From positions 13,018,263 to 13,082,262 of the forward strand of contig OY848918.1 in NCBI GenBank assembly GCA_963693285.1: a stretch of DNA of 64,000 nucleotides. The letters run 5' to 3'. The notes beneath the pieces are model-generated. The model ran no database searches. It was not told where the DNA came from and was given only the letters and a program-made list of their open reading frames with translations. This stretch comes from Xestospongia muta. Its lineage: Eukaryota > Porifera > Demospongiae > Haplosclerida > Petrosiidae. Positions 23,201 through 38,200 of the stretch are shown piece by piece. The translations under genes were made by a program, and so were the position numbers. Within the stretch, counting starts at the first letter, position 1, and each line of letters begins with the position of its first letter.

Positions 23201-26200
23201 TCCACAGTACAAGGTCTTCATTTTCAATTTAAACAACTTTGCAAAATACATAGTCACTCATTAAATATTATGTTGAAACATTGATTAAGAATAACGCATG
23301 ATCAGTTTATGTTTGAAGATTTTAGTGTAATTAAATTTGTTTTTTTACATAGGAGATATTTCAAAATGACTTGCATTTTGATAGTAGTGTACTGGATGGT
23401 TTATCTAGCTTTTGTTCACCTGACTTACACGAGGAGCACATCCAATCCGTTAAAATTCGTGCTGTTCTTAGTATTTTCCTGAACATAAACAAAGACATGA
23501 AACTTTCTACAGACAATTTTCACTGTCTAGAAGAATATAGTCTGATAATTATTCCCATAGCAAAGTCTTTTCAAAACATTTGGAATGCTATTAAAAATTG
23601 GGAAGGTGTCAGTGAAGAATCTACCATTGAGATATTCAAGCAAAGAGTAGAAAACGTCCTCGAATTTTATCAATTTATTGATAGTGTTTTGAACTGCTTT
23701 AAAAATTTTGTTAAAGCTACTGGACAACTGATTATAACAAAACATGTCACTTATGATGATTTATGTTCATTAGAAATTCATTATGAGGTGTATAAAGCTA
23801 TGTCACTGTGTGTTTCAAAAGTCTTCTCTAGTGAAGTTTATATTACTTCGAAAAAAGATTTATCAGATCTTAAGAAGTGCTATGATGACTGTGTTACTGA
23901 GATCAAGAAATTATTGGTTCGGTCACCTAAAAATTATCCAGAATTAGCCAGGTAAGTGCATGATAATATAGTTGTGTAATTATATTTAATATTTAAATTA
24001 TTATAGGTCACACATTCAATCTGTATTGACAAAGTATGGTATAGAACTTCCTCCAGTAATAGATGCTCATCTCAAGGAGTTGCTTATACCATCTACTGGT
24101 CATCATGAAATCTCCTCAGCTGTGATTACTTATCAAGCTAACCAAAGCAGTCAGTTGTCATCTCTTGAATCATTAAAAGATAGTTTGACAACATTTTTTG
24201 AACCATTGAAGGAGTCATTAGACACTCTTGTTTTCATTGACTTAAAAAACTGTCAAATCTTAGTCAAATGCATTAACTACTTTCTAACCAAGTTGTACCC
24301 AACATATCTACTTGATTGCCATCACACTGAAACACTCTTTACATACTCCAACGAGTTTGACCATGACCATGAAAAAAGAATGGTTCAGCTGAACACTGCT
24401 GTTCAAGAAGCTGAGACCATTGTGCTAGCTCTAATAAGAGACAATGTAAGAATGGACATTATTGTTGACATTTTCAACTCCAGTGATGTTAAGAACATTG
24501 ACCTATCAGTAGAAAATGAGTCACTACAGCAATATTACAAGTTAAAGATTGGACATGAGGTCTTTATTGATATCTCTAATAGCTTCACTGCATTATTAGA
24601 ACTATTTGATGTATACAAGCATATTTTTGCATTAAAGAAAACATGTGAGTTGTTTGGTCTTAACGAATGCCTAAATGATCCTAAAATGATCCAGCTAATT
24701 GAAATTGCAAAGGAAGTCGATGAAGATCAGAAAATGAGTGAAGTTGAGTCACCAAACACTCATTTCATCGATTCACCTGATGCCTGTAAAAAAGTATCCA
24801 CTATCAAACGTATTTTTGGTATTGACGACCTCATCGACAATCCTTGTTTCAACTTATTCTCTCTTTTACAAGATGGTTGTCCTCTATATGGATTTGCTCA
24901 AGAGAGAGGTTATAACTTGATTAATGGTATGGAGGCTTTTCGCCAAGAATATCAATTAGTAACCGCAGACCTTCTACATGAAGATCATCATGAAGAGTTG
25001 TTAGCAGTTCTGTTTGGTGCTATGTAATTGACTTCTTGTTTCTTTGATAAATCCTGTACTCTACTTGATCTTTGGACTAGTATAAACAAGGTTGAGAAAG
25101 TATCAGCTGCAACAGCTCAACTCAAGACAGTTAATGAAGAAATAGGTCTAATAAGAATCTGGTTTAACAGAGTAGCTGTAAGTTGACTAATATGTATAGG
25201 AATGATTCAACAGATAGATAGTGAATGGATTGATTGTTGTCTAATAAAAGCACAAGGACAGATAGATAGTTTATAGATCATTGTAGATTGTACAATAAAT
25301 TTTATGTCACTATCTTCTGCCTGTTTTAGGAAGGATCTCAAGAAATGAACGAGAATACACTAAAATGTATACTTCATTCTGGATGTTATCACTTCTTCTT
25401 CTGTGATGGATATCGTGTTGAGGTCAAATTACATTTTAATCCATCTTGCACAAATCAGAAAGGTTAATTGAGTTTTGATACCATTATGTATATTAACCAG
25501 GTTATTTTTCTACTTAAGTAGACAAGCCACTTAAAGAATGGTCTAGTAACAAAATCAAAGATTTCTTACGGCAGTTAACTATGATAAATTCTGAAATAGA
25601 ATATAATGATGATCAAGTTGGTATTAATTTCAGATGGTTTCATGAGGTAATTTTGACTATACAGTATTATGTAGTGTTCTATTACACTTATATAATTCCT
25701 CCACAGTTTAATAAAGCTGCAATGGAATTACAGAGTTGCTATTCTCAATTGCAACATTATGGTCATCCACTTTATTTGAATGCACCATCAGAACAATTTT
25801 TATTATATCCTTCACATGAAGGATTGCAAGAATTAAGAGCCAAGGTATACATTATGTTTGTAGAACATAAATACAATTTGTACTTACATAGGTCAAAGCT
25901 TCAACAGATCAGCTGACAGAGTTTATAAATGTCTTTCAGAAATCCAGGAATAAATTTCACTTGTTGTCATTTGTAAACACACAGAAGCTAAAAGCAATTT
26001 ATGGAAACCTAAAAACGGAATTTCCAGATTTTGATGATCTTTTGAGAGATGTTTGCTTTCTCTTTAATTTAGACATAAACTCGTATTATGTTATATATAA
26101 GGTTAATCACTTAGAGTCTACTAATATTATTTAATTACCATGTTTTTATAGGAGCTCTCTAGATATTATGAAGCTAATAGAAATATCATTAATGACAAAG

Positions 26201-29200
26201 GACCACATTTTGAACATCCTGCCAAAATAATTGGGTGTTTTTTGGACAAACTTATCAGACAACCAGAATTAAAGCATTCTCTTTCAGATGCTGTTCTACC
26301 TCAAAAGGGAAATCCTAGAGAAGATCCAATTACAATCTCTTTAATTTCAGCCTTTGACTTTTCTAATTTAGATTTGATTCGATTAATATACTGGAGTTTC
26401 GACCAAAGGTTTCCACTGTCTTGTCAGTTGTTTAAATGTTCATCAAATGCATGTAAAGAAGACATTGAGTTATTTTTTGACAGAATTGATCATTTTCCTC
26501 AATCAAAATATCTTGTACTTGGAATCAATTTAATTAGTAATGACTTGCAACAAGTGAGTTACTCATTATGTGATGTTGTATATGATTATATTTCAATACT
26601 GTGAATAGATCTTTCTAAAACGATTTTCTAAATTGAAATCAAATGTTCACGAAAGTACTGATCACTTCAGAACAATAGACATCTTTGTCATTGAGTACTC
26701 TCCTTCACTCTTTAGACACATACCATGGATTGCTACCACAACCAAAGTGGTAAATTGTTTCTTTTATCATTTGATTATTTTTACTGAATTTAATTTAGGA
26801 CAAAGATAAACTATATCATTTTACTGATATATATGCTCATTTAAGGGAACAAAAAATTGGTAAAGAATTTAAGCAATTTCAAGTTATTTATGGACTTCCA
26901 GGTAAATATACTAATGAAATTATTTAATTTGTATAATACTGAGAACTGATTACAAAATTAAAACTGTTATTAAGACATCTCCTAGAAGGACTAGGATTAT
27001 ATGTTTTTTGAGGAAAACCACTTTATACATGTCAAGTGTACTAATAATTATTCTATTAATAAAAATTGATTACTTTAAGCATTAAGTTTGATTTTTTATG
27101 AGAGAGGGTTTATAAAATTGTTATATTTGTTTTTAGGTAGTGGTAAGACACATTACATCAAGAATTGTCTTGACAGTGACTTTCATAAAACATCAAAGAT
27201 AATTAGTATCAATGAAACCTTTAACAAGACTGAAGTTGTTCAACGTCTTATAAAACTTGAAAATGGTTTGACCACATATGATTTGGCACTCTTTTTGAAC
27301 ATCAATTTAGTATGGCCTCAAGTAAATTATTATCCCTTTAAAATGTATTTTTGATTACATTAATAGAAGTGGGATAGAGAAGAGTACAAGAAAGTATTTT
27401 ATCAACTTGTAGATGATGTAAACTGGTTCTTCTTTGATTACTTCATACTTGGTTATGTTGATGTTCCTGAGAATACTAGTGCTGAGTCAACTTCTCCTGG
27501 TTGTCTTTCACTACCTTTGGTAGCTGGAGTTTCCATGTCTGTTTATGTAGAAGTTAGTTATTAAATACTAATTATGCAGCTGTCATGTGAAGGGTATATT
27601 AAAATTACATTGAACCACACAGTATGTTTATTTACATATAGATATGTTTATTATTTACATTGTTTGAGTTTAAAGGGACAAATAAATCAATCTCTCTTGT
27701 ATACCTTAAGGCCATTATTAATTGTACCTACAATATAATTTGCAATTTTAATTCATTAAAGTTTGTCTGTATTAATTTAGTGGATTTCAAAGTCACACCA
27801 AGCTCAACTGTGAAGTCTAACTTTTGTGTGTACTAATTTTATCAATCATTACAATGGTTGCTAAAGTTGCTAAAATCACAATTAAAAGAAAGCTTATGTA
27901 AATTACAATCACATTATCAGGATTTCTTTCAGGTTTTTGGTAAAGGGAGGGCAAAATGAGATATAATGGGAGAATGCATGGGGGGGGGGGGCAAAGTGAT
28001 ATCCACGTGCTTTGCACACAGCAAATTAGGGAGGTCTGAGAGCATGCCCCCTTCGGAAAAAAATTGACTTTGCATTTGATTTGATGCATTTTGGTGGAAT
28101 CTGGGACTGTTTTTACACAAACATAGTTTACATCTGCCAGGTGTAAATTATGCTTGTATCCTATGTTCCTGAGGAATCACACAAACATAATAACATAAAA
28201 TTGATTAGATGAAAATGTGTCTCTTACTTGATGAAAATTACAATTCAATTGTCATAAAATTAACTGATGATGATTTAGAAACAATTGTAGGAATATGTGC
28301 TAAAAACCTAGAAGAATTGTTGTATAGAATGTAATTTATCTATTGTTATCTTTTATTGACAATTTGTGCCATTAAAGCTTTTATAAACATTTGAATTAAT
28401 TCACATGTAAAATAAAATTCTCAGCATTCCAAGGAGGGGAGGCAAGCCAAAGCCAAGGGGGGAGGTGAATGCCCCTCCCCCTGAAAGAAACCCTGCATTA
28501 TACGCAATTAAGTACTTTGCCACAATGGTTATGCATTGTTAGAGGTGACTGATCAAGCTTTTTTGATATAATCCACTTTTGAGGGGCAGTTATAGGAATT
28601 TGTCAACTTCAAATCTTTAATGTTGGTAAACCAAAAGTTTAAATAAATGTAAAGTACTTATGATAGTAGTTAATTCATTATATTTACCTAGTATGTAGTT
28701 ACTGTGTGTTCAGAAGTCAATTCATGTGCATATAATTTAATTCATTGGTTTTAAAAGTAATATAGCAATTAAAAATAACTGATACTTTTCAATATTCCAA
28801 TGCTTGAGTTCAATAGAAGGTTGCCAATAAATAAAAGTTATTTTTATCTGTCTGTACTATATGGGCAAAACAGTTTATATATCTTTTGCTTACTAAGCAA
28901 AATCTCTATTGATTTCATGAAGTTATAAATGTTCATTTGTAGGCTCCATACTGGAAAATTGTCAATGATCATTATGCAACAGATGAAAAATGTCTTGATC
29001 AGTCATACGAAAAGTTTAAAGATCTCTTTCCTGTCTTTGCTCTGCTTGGTGAGAAGATTATTCCTCCAATATGGTTTGATGTAACAAGTAGTCCTGGTGT
29101 GCAGTTAGTTTGTAAATATATTGTTGCATATAGAGAACAAAGGCTGGACCACATTATAAAAAGTATGTTCACTCTGTAAAATTAATATTGAATAAAATAT

Positions 29201-32200
29201 ATTGTATTTGCTTTCTATTTTGATAATCTAGTAGAATATTGTATGGACAATTTATAGCCCAATCATGAGGGTTGTATATAGCAGATACAATATGCAGTGA
29301 CGTGAAAAAGTAATAAAGCTTAAAGCTGTTTACATACTGGCACATCGTTGGTATAAGCTGGTTTAGTTATAACCTTTTTGTAGCATGATATAGTAGAAAT
29401 TCAAAACTTATTATCACTTCATAAAATCTAAACTTGTCTGCACCTTGAGCCAATATTATATTATTTTCAAATTTAGAGACCAGAGACCCTCCAATCGAAA
29501 TTGACAAAATTATGACAAATATTCCTCCCAGCGAGTGTCAGAGAATACTTTATGAAACTTTTCCAATTGTTGAAGTTAGAGGGAAAAAAATTATGGAGGC
29601 TTTGTATTTGAGGTTGGTACCATCAACATAATAAAATATAATATTTCTTGATATTTTCAACGTACACAAGCATATTTGTGCAGCAGAACGTTTTCAGTAC
29701 AGGTGTAGTAATGGTGTCATTTTAACTTTATTTGAAATGTGACTGACTGAGAAAAGAACAATTAAAATCCATTGTATTCTTTATATTTAGGTACATGGAA
29801 AGACGATGCATATTTCTAGAGAATTGTCCCCACCTTCGTTACAATGAAGGTTACAGAGAAACTATAAGAAACAGCAAAGGGAGAGTTATTGGAGAGAGAA
29901 ACACTGCAAAAATGAGGTCCACATTGTTTGCTATTATGCAGGAAGAGGTTGGAAATTTTTGTAAGCAGTCGCTGTCATGGTTGTCTGATGTTCATAGACA
30001 GGTTTGCTCATAGCGTAAACTTGATTGAAATTTATGTGAAGCACAAACTATATGAAGTATTTCATGATAATGCAATCCATTGCAATATCCATTATCACAA
30101 ATGTATGTGTAAAATGATGTACAGTCACAATTAGAGTCGTTGTAATTTTAAAAATGCTTCCAAAGTATGCTCCATAAAATTAACTATTGTATATTAAAAA
30201 ATTCTTTTTTTCAATTTTTTAGTTGATATATGACTTCAATAGTAGTGGAAGCACATTCAGATTTCTGTGTACTCATCCAGAACGTCTGCCACCGGATGAA
30301 TATTCTAAACTTCAAGCAATTGGAATTGACATAGGAACACTCAAGTATGTTTAGCTTTAATTGAAGAGAATTTATAGCTTAATAACCCTACTCAATACAT
30401 CCTAGCATCTTTTAATTATTTTTGAATAAATGTTTACAAAATATATTCATACAGTTTGTTTAAAGCAATCTTAGGACTTCCAATGAACCATGGAATCAAC
30501 TTGGAATCTTTTATTTGCACCAGTTTATAATACATTTCTACCATATATATCATTAATGAAAGCCATCACTGAGCATATTTATTAGCTGCAGCATTCCTTG
30601 TGCTTTAATTGTCTCTGGGCTTCAATTTTAGTAAATTTAAACCATTTACGCAACCTATAGTATCACATAACATAAACACTTTAAGTATCACTTCTAAAAT
30701 TTAAATGTTTTAGAGAAATATACAAAAAATATAAAAAATATATAAATATAGCTTAATTAATGTACTCATTACAGCCTTGTATGTTTAATTATTTTTGATT
30801 AAGCAAGAGATTAAATATACTCATGTAGTTACTGTCTTAAACAAGCTTAGGACTATCTATGAAGCATGAATTCAACTTGGGAGTCTTTTGTTTTCACCAT
30901 TTTATGATAAATGTTTTCTAATTATATCATTAATGATAGATAGAATTGAGCATGTTTGTTAGCTGCGACATTACTTGTCCTATAACTGTAACTCAAATAT
31001 TTGTAAACCCTGTAGTATTTACTTAGCATCTATGCTTTTAAACACCATTTTTAATTTTTAATGTTTTAGAGAGCGACTCAGCACTCAACTACTTCATGAT
31101 TATCTTTCTGCTGCTCTTAATGTTGACAAGAATCAAGAAACCAATGAAATTAAACTAATAAAAAAAAAGAAATTTGTTCTCACGAGAGATTTCGTTCAAA
31201 AAATGTTGAATATTCATGAGAGAAAGGAATGTGGCATTCCAGTAGTCATAGAAGGAGAGACTGGTGTTGGAAAGACTTTTCTTCTTGAGTTACTTTCCTG
31301 TCTTTGGAATGAATCTTGGAGTCAACAGCTGAAAAAACAGAGGCAAAATATGAAAGTAAATAATTTATAAAATATTTTTTGATGATATATTTGTTATCAC
31401 AGGATTTTCTTCTTGAAAAAATTTCCCCATTGAAGGCTCGACATTTAGCAACTGACAAATTGCTGAGTACAACACTTTCTAATTTACAAACAGAAAATGA
31501 GAAAGTGTCACTTCATGATTTACAACAGATTGTAAGACTACATGATCCCAATACACCTTCTAAACAATTGTTTGAAACAATTAAGAGCAAGATTGATTTT
31601 TACGATCCAGTGTTATCAAGTTTAGTATTGCCATATGATTCCACATACAAAGGTGAATTTAGTGAATTATTGCAGGAAATGCAGCGAGATTGTGATGTGG
31701 AGGTAATATATATAATTTTTTACGAAGATTTTTATTCATACTGCTTATTAGACGATAGCTGAAGTGTTAAATGGTATTCTCTATGGATGTCTAAAAGACA
31801 CTTTCTATAAACTAAGCATTCATACTGGTAAGTTTACTCCTCGTACTTGGGTAAATGTAGTCATAGTCTTTTATCTATTTCCAAAAATAATTAACTACAT
31901 GGAACTAAGTGTCATTTTGATTTGTGTGGATTTTTTGTTATACTTTAGCCATGAAGCCTGAAGAAATCAGGATGTTCTTTCGTGTTGTTAGTCAACATGC
32001 CAACTCTTTATTAACAAGATATAATCAGTACTTAGAACACAGAAGAAGTGTGACCTTTAAAGAATATCAAAAACCTATAGTCACTGTGAGTAGACTTTTT
32101 TGCTATATAGTTGTATTTTTATATTGTTTATTCTATGTTTACCCAACTATGTAACTTTACATAATTTTAAAAAAATATTCAGGTGTTTTTGGATGAAATT

Positions 32201-35200
32201 AATACTTGTTCCTGTCCTGGATATTTAAAAGAAATCATTACTGATGGCACTGCTGGTATAAGAGTAAGTTCTTAATAATACTCTTTGAATTTGTTTTATT
32301 GTTTCAAGCTTATAATGTAGAAATCATTATCTAATTTTAGGATTAGCTCAATTATAATGTTTTTCATTACATTTTGATTCTCTGATTTGCTAAGATAAAT
32401 AGACAATAGCTGAAGACAGGTATTCAAGCATTTGAAATTTCTCAATAACTGTATGCCTGTCATTTTATGACCTGACTTATTAACATGTCTGGAAAAGAAG
32501 TTAACGATTTTATTATATCACAATAATTGCTTTTTCACTCTAGCACTATATTTGCAAAGAATTAATTTGCACAAACTCCATACTTCATTAGGTTACTTTT
32601 TCCTGTCTTTAATCCTTCCTAATAGCCCTTGCTACTGAATGCCTGGGCAAGGGTATGGTACTTGCTTTGTGTCTGTTTGTCTGTTCCAAAAACACAATCA
32701 ATATGGTAGAATTGATCACTCACAAAAATTATAGAATTATCTATACAATTTCAGCATAAGGATTTTCCTAAAAAGCTTTATTCTTAGTTATGTCAATTTT
32801 ACTTACATTGTTTTGAAAGAATTTGTCCATACCTACTTGAGGAATAGTTTTTATAGCTATCAATTGTCACATGATCATTTTCCTTGTATGTGTTAGTTTT
32901 GTCAGCTTGGAAGTTTTGGTTTTGTGAAGTACTTTGGTCTGACATTTAAATTGACTTATTTTCTGTTGCAACTATAAATGAATCTTAAAGACCTGTTGAC
33001 AAAACTGTTTATTCTACATTCATTATGGTTAAACTATTGTTAATTGCCACATCTGTGGTATATCTTCAAGCACAATTTGCATATTTTCATATATATTATG
33101 ATATTGTATCATTTTTAAACAAACTTCGTTGTCTATTTTATTCAACAAGTTTTCATGCAGTGGCAATGATCGCTGCCACTGCATGAGAACTTTCTGAATA
33201 AAATATAAGGCTAACTAATGTTATGGTGTCATACTACAGCTGTGATGAGTGTCCTGTACTTTGCCCCATTACTACCTATTAATTTACATAATACTTTACA
33301 TTTCAATAAGTCAACTATGGTTCTCTTAATTTTCTGTTATAGGGTCAAAAAATCTCTTCAAACATATTCATTGTTGCTGCTTGTAATCCTCATCGAGGTA
33401 ACAGTTTGGCCTCCATAGAAAAGAAATCTGATGAGAACTGGTTTAGAAGCTCTTATTATGTCCAATCCCTTCCTCCAACTCTTAGACTTATTATGTGGGA
33501 CTATGGACAGTTACAAGAGAGCCATGAAAAAGAGTATATAAGAGAAAAGCTCATTCTCACTTATAATGATTTGTCTCGTCTTGAATACAATTTTCTTACT
33601 GAGCAGATAGCTAAAGCTCAAAAATTTATTAGACATTGTGCCTATAAAACATTAGTCAATAATCATTTACCAGAAGATAAGGCAAAGCTATGTTCCCAAA
33701 GCACTGTTAGTCAAAGAGATATTCAACGTGTCTTTATATTTTATGATTGGCTTCGGGAGTGGTTTAAGCGACCAACCAAATATGGTAGAGATGACTTTAG
33801 TGTCAGATGCCGTGCGTTGTTTGTTGCCCTGGCTTTAGTTTACTATTTTCGACTAAATGAGAAGTATCGAAAGCAATTTAAGGAAGAGATGATGGAACGT
33901 CGCCCTGTAGGTGAACAAGGCATTCCAGTCACATTTGAAGATGCTCTTGATGATGAGTTTAAATGGGTATCTGAACATGTTGATCTTCCCATTGGTATTG
34001 CCCCAACTGATGCCCTCAAAGAGAACATTTATGCTATAATTGTATGTACAATGACTCGCATTCCTCTAATTATTGTTGGTCCACCTGGTTCTTCAAAAAC
34101 ACTTTCTTTTAAGATTGTCATATCAAATTTCCAAGGACAAGATTCCAAATGGAAAGATGACATTGATATTCTGTTGAGGTTGGATCCTCATTTTTATCAG
34201 TGTTCTCGTAATTCTACATCAACAGAAATTGAAACTGTTTTTCAAAGAGCTGAAAATCGTCAGAAAACATTTGATGAAAGTAGTATTAGAAGTCAATCTG
34301 TTGTTCTTATGGATGAAGCTGGATTAGCAGAAGATTCTCATGAATCATTAAAAGTTCTACATTATTACTTGGACAATCCAAAAGTCAGTGAAATATTGTA
34401 AATTTGCTATCCTGTATGTCTAACATTTGCTAATAATACCATAATTAGTGTATATCTAAAAAGGTACAGACATAGTTGTTAGCCACTAGCTAAATTTAAA
34501 TTAATTAGTAATACTTTGGTGCTATGGTTTGGGAAACATGATCAATGAATAAATTTATAATAATACTGGTACTTGTATTTCCCTCTAGGTATCTTTTGTA
34601 GGGATAACCAATAAGTTTTTAGATGCTGCCAAAAGTAACCGAGCTGTTTGTGTGTTCAGAAGTGAAACATCTCATAATGACCTGATGGAGCTAGCAAAAT
34701 ATTCTTTGACACATGGACAGGCTCCTAAAGCCACTGACATGATGGAAGAGCATGTTATTGATGGTTTTGTAAAAGTATATAAAAGAATGATGACAGAGCC
34801 TGAACTTAAAGATTTCTTTGGGTTGCGTGATTTTATTCACTTCTTTACTTATCTTAGTCAAGTGAAATCTGAAAATGACATTATATCACCTGAAGCAATT
34901 GTTCAATCTTTGGAGCATAATTTCAATGGAACTGCCCACTTTCAGGAGATATTGAGGGCTTTTCTTGAAGTGGTATGTTTAAACACAGTGACTATTTTTA
35001 TGTTACTATAAATTAGAAATTGATAATGGTAATTTCTTCTCTCTTTTTATAGATTGGTTCGACTCCTGACCAAATGTATAATCGTTCTTTAGTCAAAATT
35101 CTCCAATCAAGTTTTGTACAGAAGGAAAAGGATCTCTCTGCAGAAAACTTAGTTCGATATAAATTACTCATTGACAGTAGTGAAGATCAATCATTGGTCC

Positions 35201-38200
35201 GACTTCTCTTTGCCTTTAATATACTGAATAGAACTGAAACAAGAATTCTATCATGTTCCAAACTACCTGGAGATAATGAATCACAAAAGGTAAACAAGAC
35301 TATAATATAAAAAAATTATGCTATAATTGTTTTGGAAGACACTGACTTGAAATTGAAACGCTGACTAGATCAACAAAGATTGCATAATTAGCATTTGTCA
35401 ATTAAAGATTGATAGCTATAGAATGCTAGAAATATAGAAAACCAAGCTAGCTAGAAGGTTTCAGCATTGTCAATCGTAACCATGGTTGCACCACTGATGG
35501 TTAGGGTTAATGAAATTCATTGGTTGCTATACATGCTGAAAGTTGAAGTATGTGATTTAACTTTCATTCTTTTCTCTCAAAAGTCACATACAACAATATA
35601 TTAAAGTGATGAAAGCAAGCATACTCTTATAGTTAGCATGTGGTCCAAAACAATAATGGGACTGCATAGTATGCTTTGTATGCCAGGTGGAAAACGATAT
35701 AATTATATGCAGTACTATTAAAAATTCATTTTTATAGCTCAACACTACTGAAGCTATAATACATTCTGCTGTACAAGGTCATACAGTGCTCATTCATCAA
35801 GCTGATGAAATTCAAGAATATTTCTATGATCTTTTTAACCATCGATTTACCTGCATAAAGAACCAATCTACTACATCATATTATGCCAATGTGGCTGTTG
35901 GACCTAATGTTCGTCCCACTCGAGTTAGCCCTCAGTTTAATTGTGTCATGATTATAAGTAGTTCAGAGCTACCTAAAATGGAGAAACCATTCTTAAACAG
36001 ATTTGAGAAGTATGCCTTAAGTCATGAAGTCCTCTTTAGGGAAGTCTTGTCCTCCTGTCCTAAAAGTATTAAAAGTCTGCTTAAGTATGCCAAAAACAAT
36101 GTAAGTTGACCCATTGTGCACACAAAAATAATATTTGTGCTATGCTCATTTGTATTATACTTAATATTTTTATACTATACAACCATTTATGTTTCTATTC
36201 TATAGATTGATGATTTTGTGAAGTTATGCAGAGAATCTAGCTTCTATGGGTTTGTAAAGTACACAGTTGATTCACTCATGCTATCATTTTCAAGATCCTT
36301 GTTGCCTGATGACTGCTCACTCCCTTTTGGCAGTGAAGATGAAAAGCATGACACTGACTGTCACTGTACCACTAACAAAGGACTTTTGGTGAAATATCTT
36401 GTGCAACATTTTTATAATTGCTTTGGAATGCATATAAAACTGGTAGGTTGATAACCCTATATATGTGTTGTGTATTAATAGGCAATATCATTTTTAATGA
36501 GATTTTAAGGTGTTTATTATAGTCCTAATTTGAGTTATTTTATAAGAAAAATACTTATTTTGCAATTAATTTTATAAATACAGTCATGTCAGATATACTG
36601 TGCTTTAACACTGCCATCAATTTGTGCAATCATATTCTCAGATTCATATTTGAAATTAGCTTTTAAAGTCAGCTAATTTTATTGCATTTGTACAGCACTG
36701 TGTTGTATAGTGGTATTTCTAATGTTGGTTTTTATTACCTATATAGTCTACTTATCACATATGACTTTATCATTATTATGTAGGGTAAATGTATATGTGT
36801 TGGTGTATTAGTAAGCAACATCAATTTATAATGAGTTATACTCCTAATTTGAGGTATTTTATTAGAAAGCTGCAAGTAATATTTTAAGTACAGTCATGTC
36901 TGATTTACTATGGATTAATAACACTAACAATTTATGTAAATATTTTCACAGTCATATCTGAAATTAGCTTTTGAAGTCAGCTTATTACATTTCTATAGAA
37001 CAAAGTGCCAATTCTAATGCAACAGTTTTAAATACTAAAATTATAGCACTCAAATGCATATTCTTTTTTACTAGTCACTCTATCTCAACTATATACTCTT
37101 AAGCAGTAGCTATTTTTAGTATGAATTCTTATAGCTATAAACCTGGTGTATGTCATAAATGTTAGTATGTTTTTTGTTAAATGATATTACATTTTATTAC
37201 CTTTACAAACTGATGTATACATATATTCTATACCATTATTATTATTATTATCATTATAGGGTGAATGTTCCAAGTTTTCAGGTACAGTCAAGTACGTATT
37301 TAATGCTGTTCCACTTGATGATACAATGGAAGATTTTCTAAATACAGCCAAACCTTTTGATTTGATAGGACATATAAAACAAGCCATGAAATTTATAAAA
37401 GAAAGAAACATTGATTTTTCCATTGAACCAGTTTATGCCACGATGGATAACCTCCCAATTCTTATATTGAGAGAATTAGTTGTTGTATACCTTCGTAGAC
37501 AGCTCATTCAACTTATGACTCCTGAAGCATTAGTCCTTTACAGTGAACATCTTCATGAATACTATATTCAATGTTATCTTCAACATCAACATCACTTTTC
37601 ACTTGGAGAGCTAATTAAAGAAGAATATGATGCCCTAGAAAAATTGTAAGTTGGTTTTAAATTTAATTTTTATACTTTTATGGAGATTGTTTTTCTGCTT
37701 GTATTAAATATCTTTGTACATTTGTGTTAATAATAATTATATCCTACTTTATCAAGTATTATCCTGTGATTCAATCATATTATTACTTCTGTTTATAGGA
37801 CTAGTCCTCCGCATTTTAAAATAAAGAAATACCTCTGTTATACACGTACATCTTATGCCATACTCAAGATAATTCATTCACACTATTTCTGGCAATTCAA
37901 AATAACAGATGAGGAGCGTACTAAGATGAGAGAATTGTTTCTAATTGATACACGATTATTGTATACTTACGTTATTACCAGTGCCACTAACCAACAGAAT
38001 ATCAATCATATATTAAAACAATTTTTTGACTCTGAGCAATCTGAAGTACTGGTGTTAGTTGCTGACATGAATGAACTGAGCAAAGACTGCATCAGTCATG
38101 TCCGACTATTAATAGAGGAGAAAGAAGCTCGATGTAAGATCAAAGCCAACAAACTCATTTACGTCCTTCTACATTTTTCTTCCAACATGTTTTATACCAA

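Noticed and set aside
27817..28120. Minus-strand open frames of 90 and 63 codons
   Set aside because: They lie in the G-rich TIR element and its flank, with low-complexity proline runs from the G tract. No coding signal.
34384..34588. Possible extra exon or readthrough at the end of exon 34
   Set aside because: The open frame runs only five codons past the GTCAGT donor. The next exon joins in phase with the conserved GITNKFLDAAK string, so it is an intron.
36335..36400. Cys/His group DTDCHCTTNKG as a possible RING
   Set aside because: There is a single C-x-C with one histidine and no further metal pairs at RING spacing. The same segment survives in the relics as ordinary sequence.
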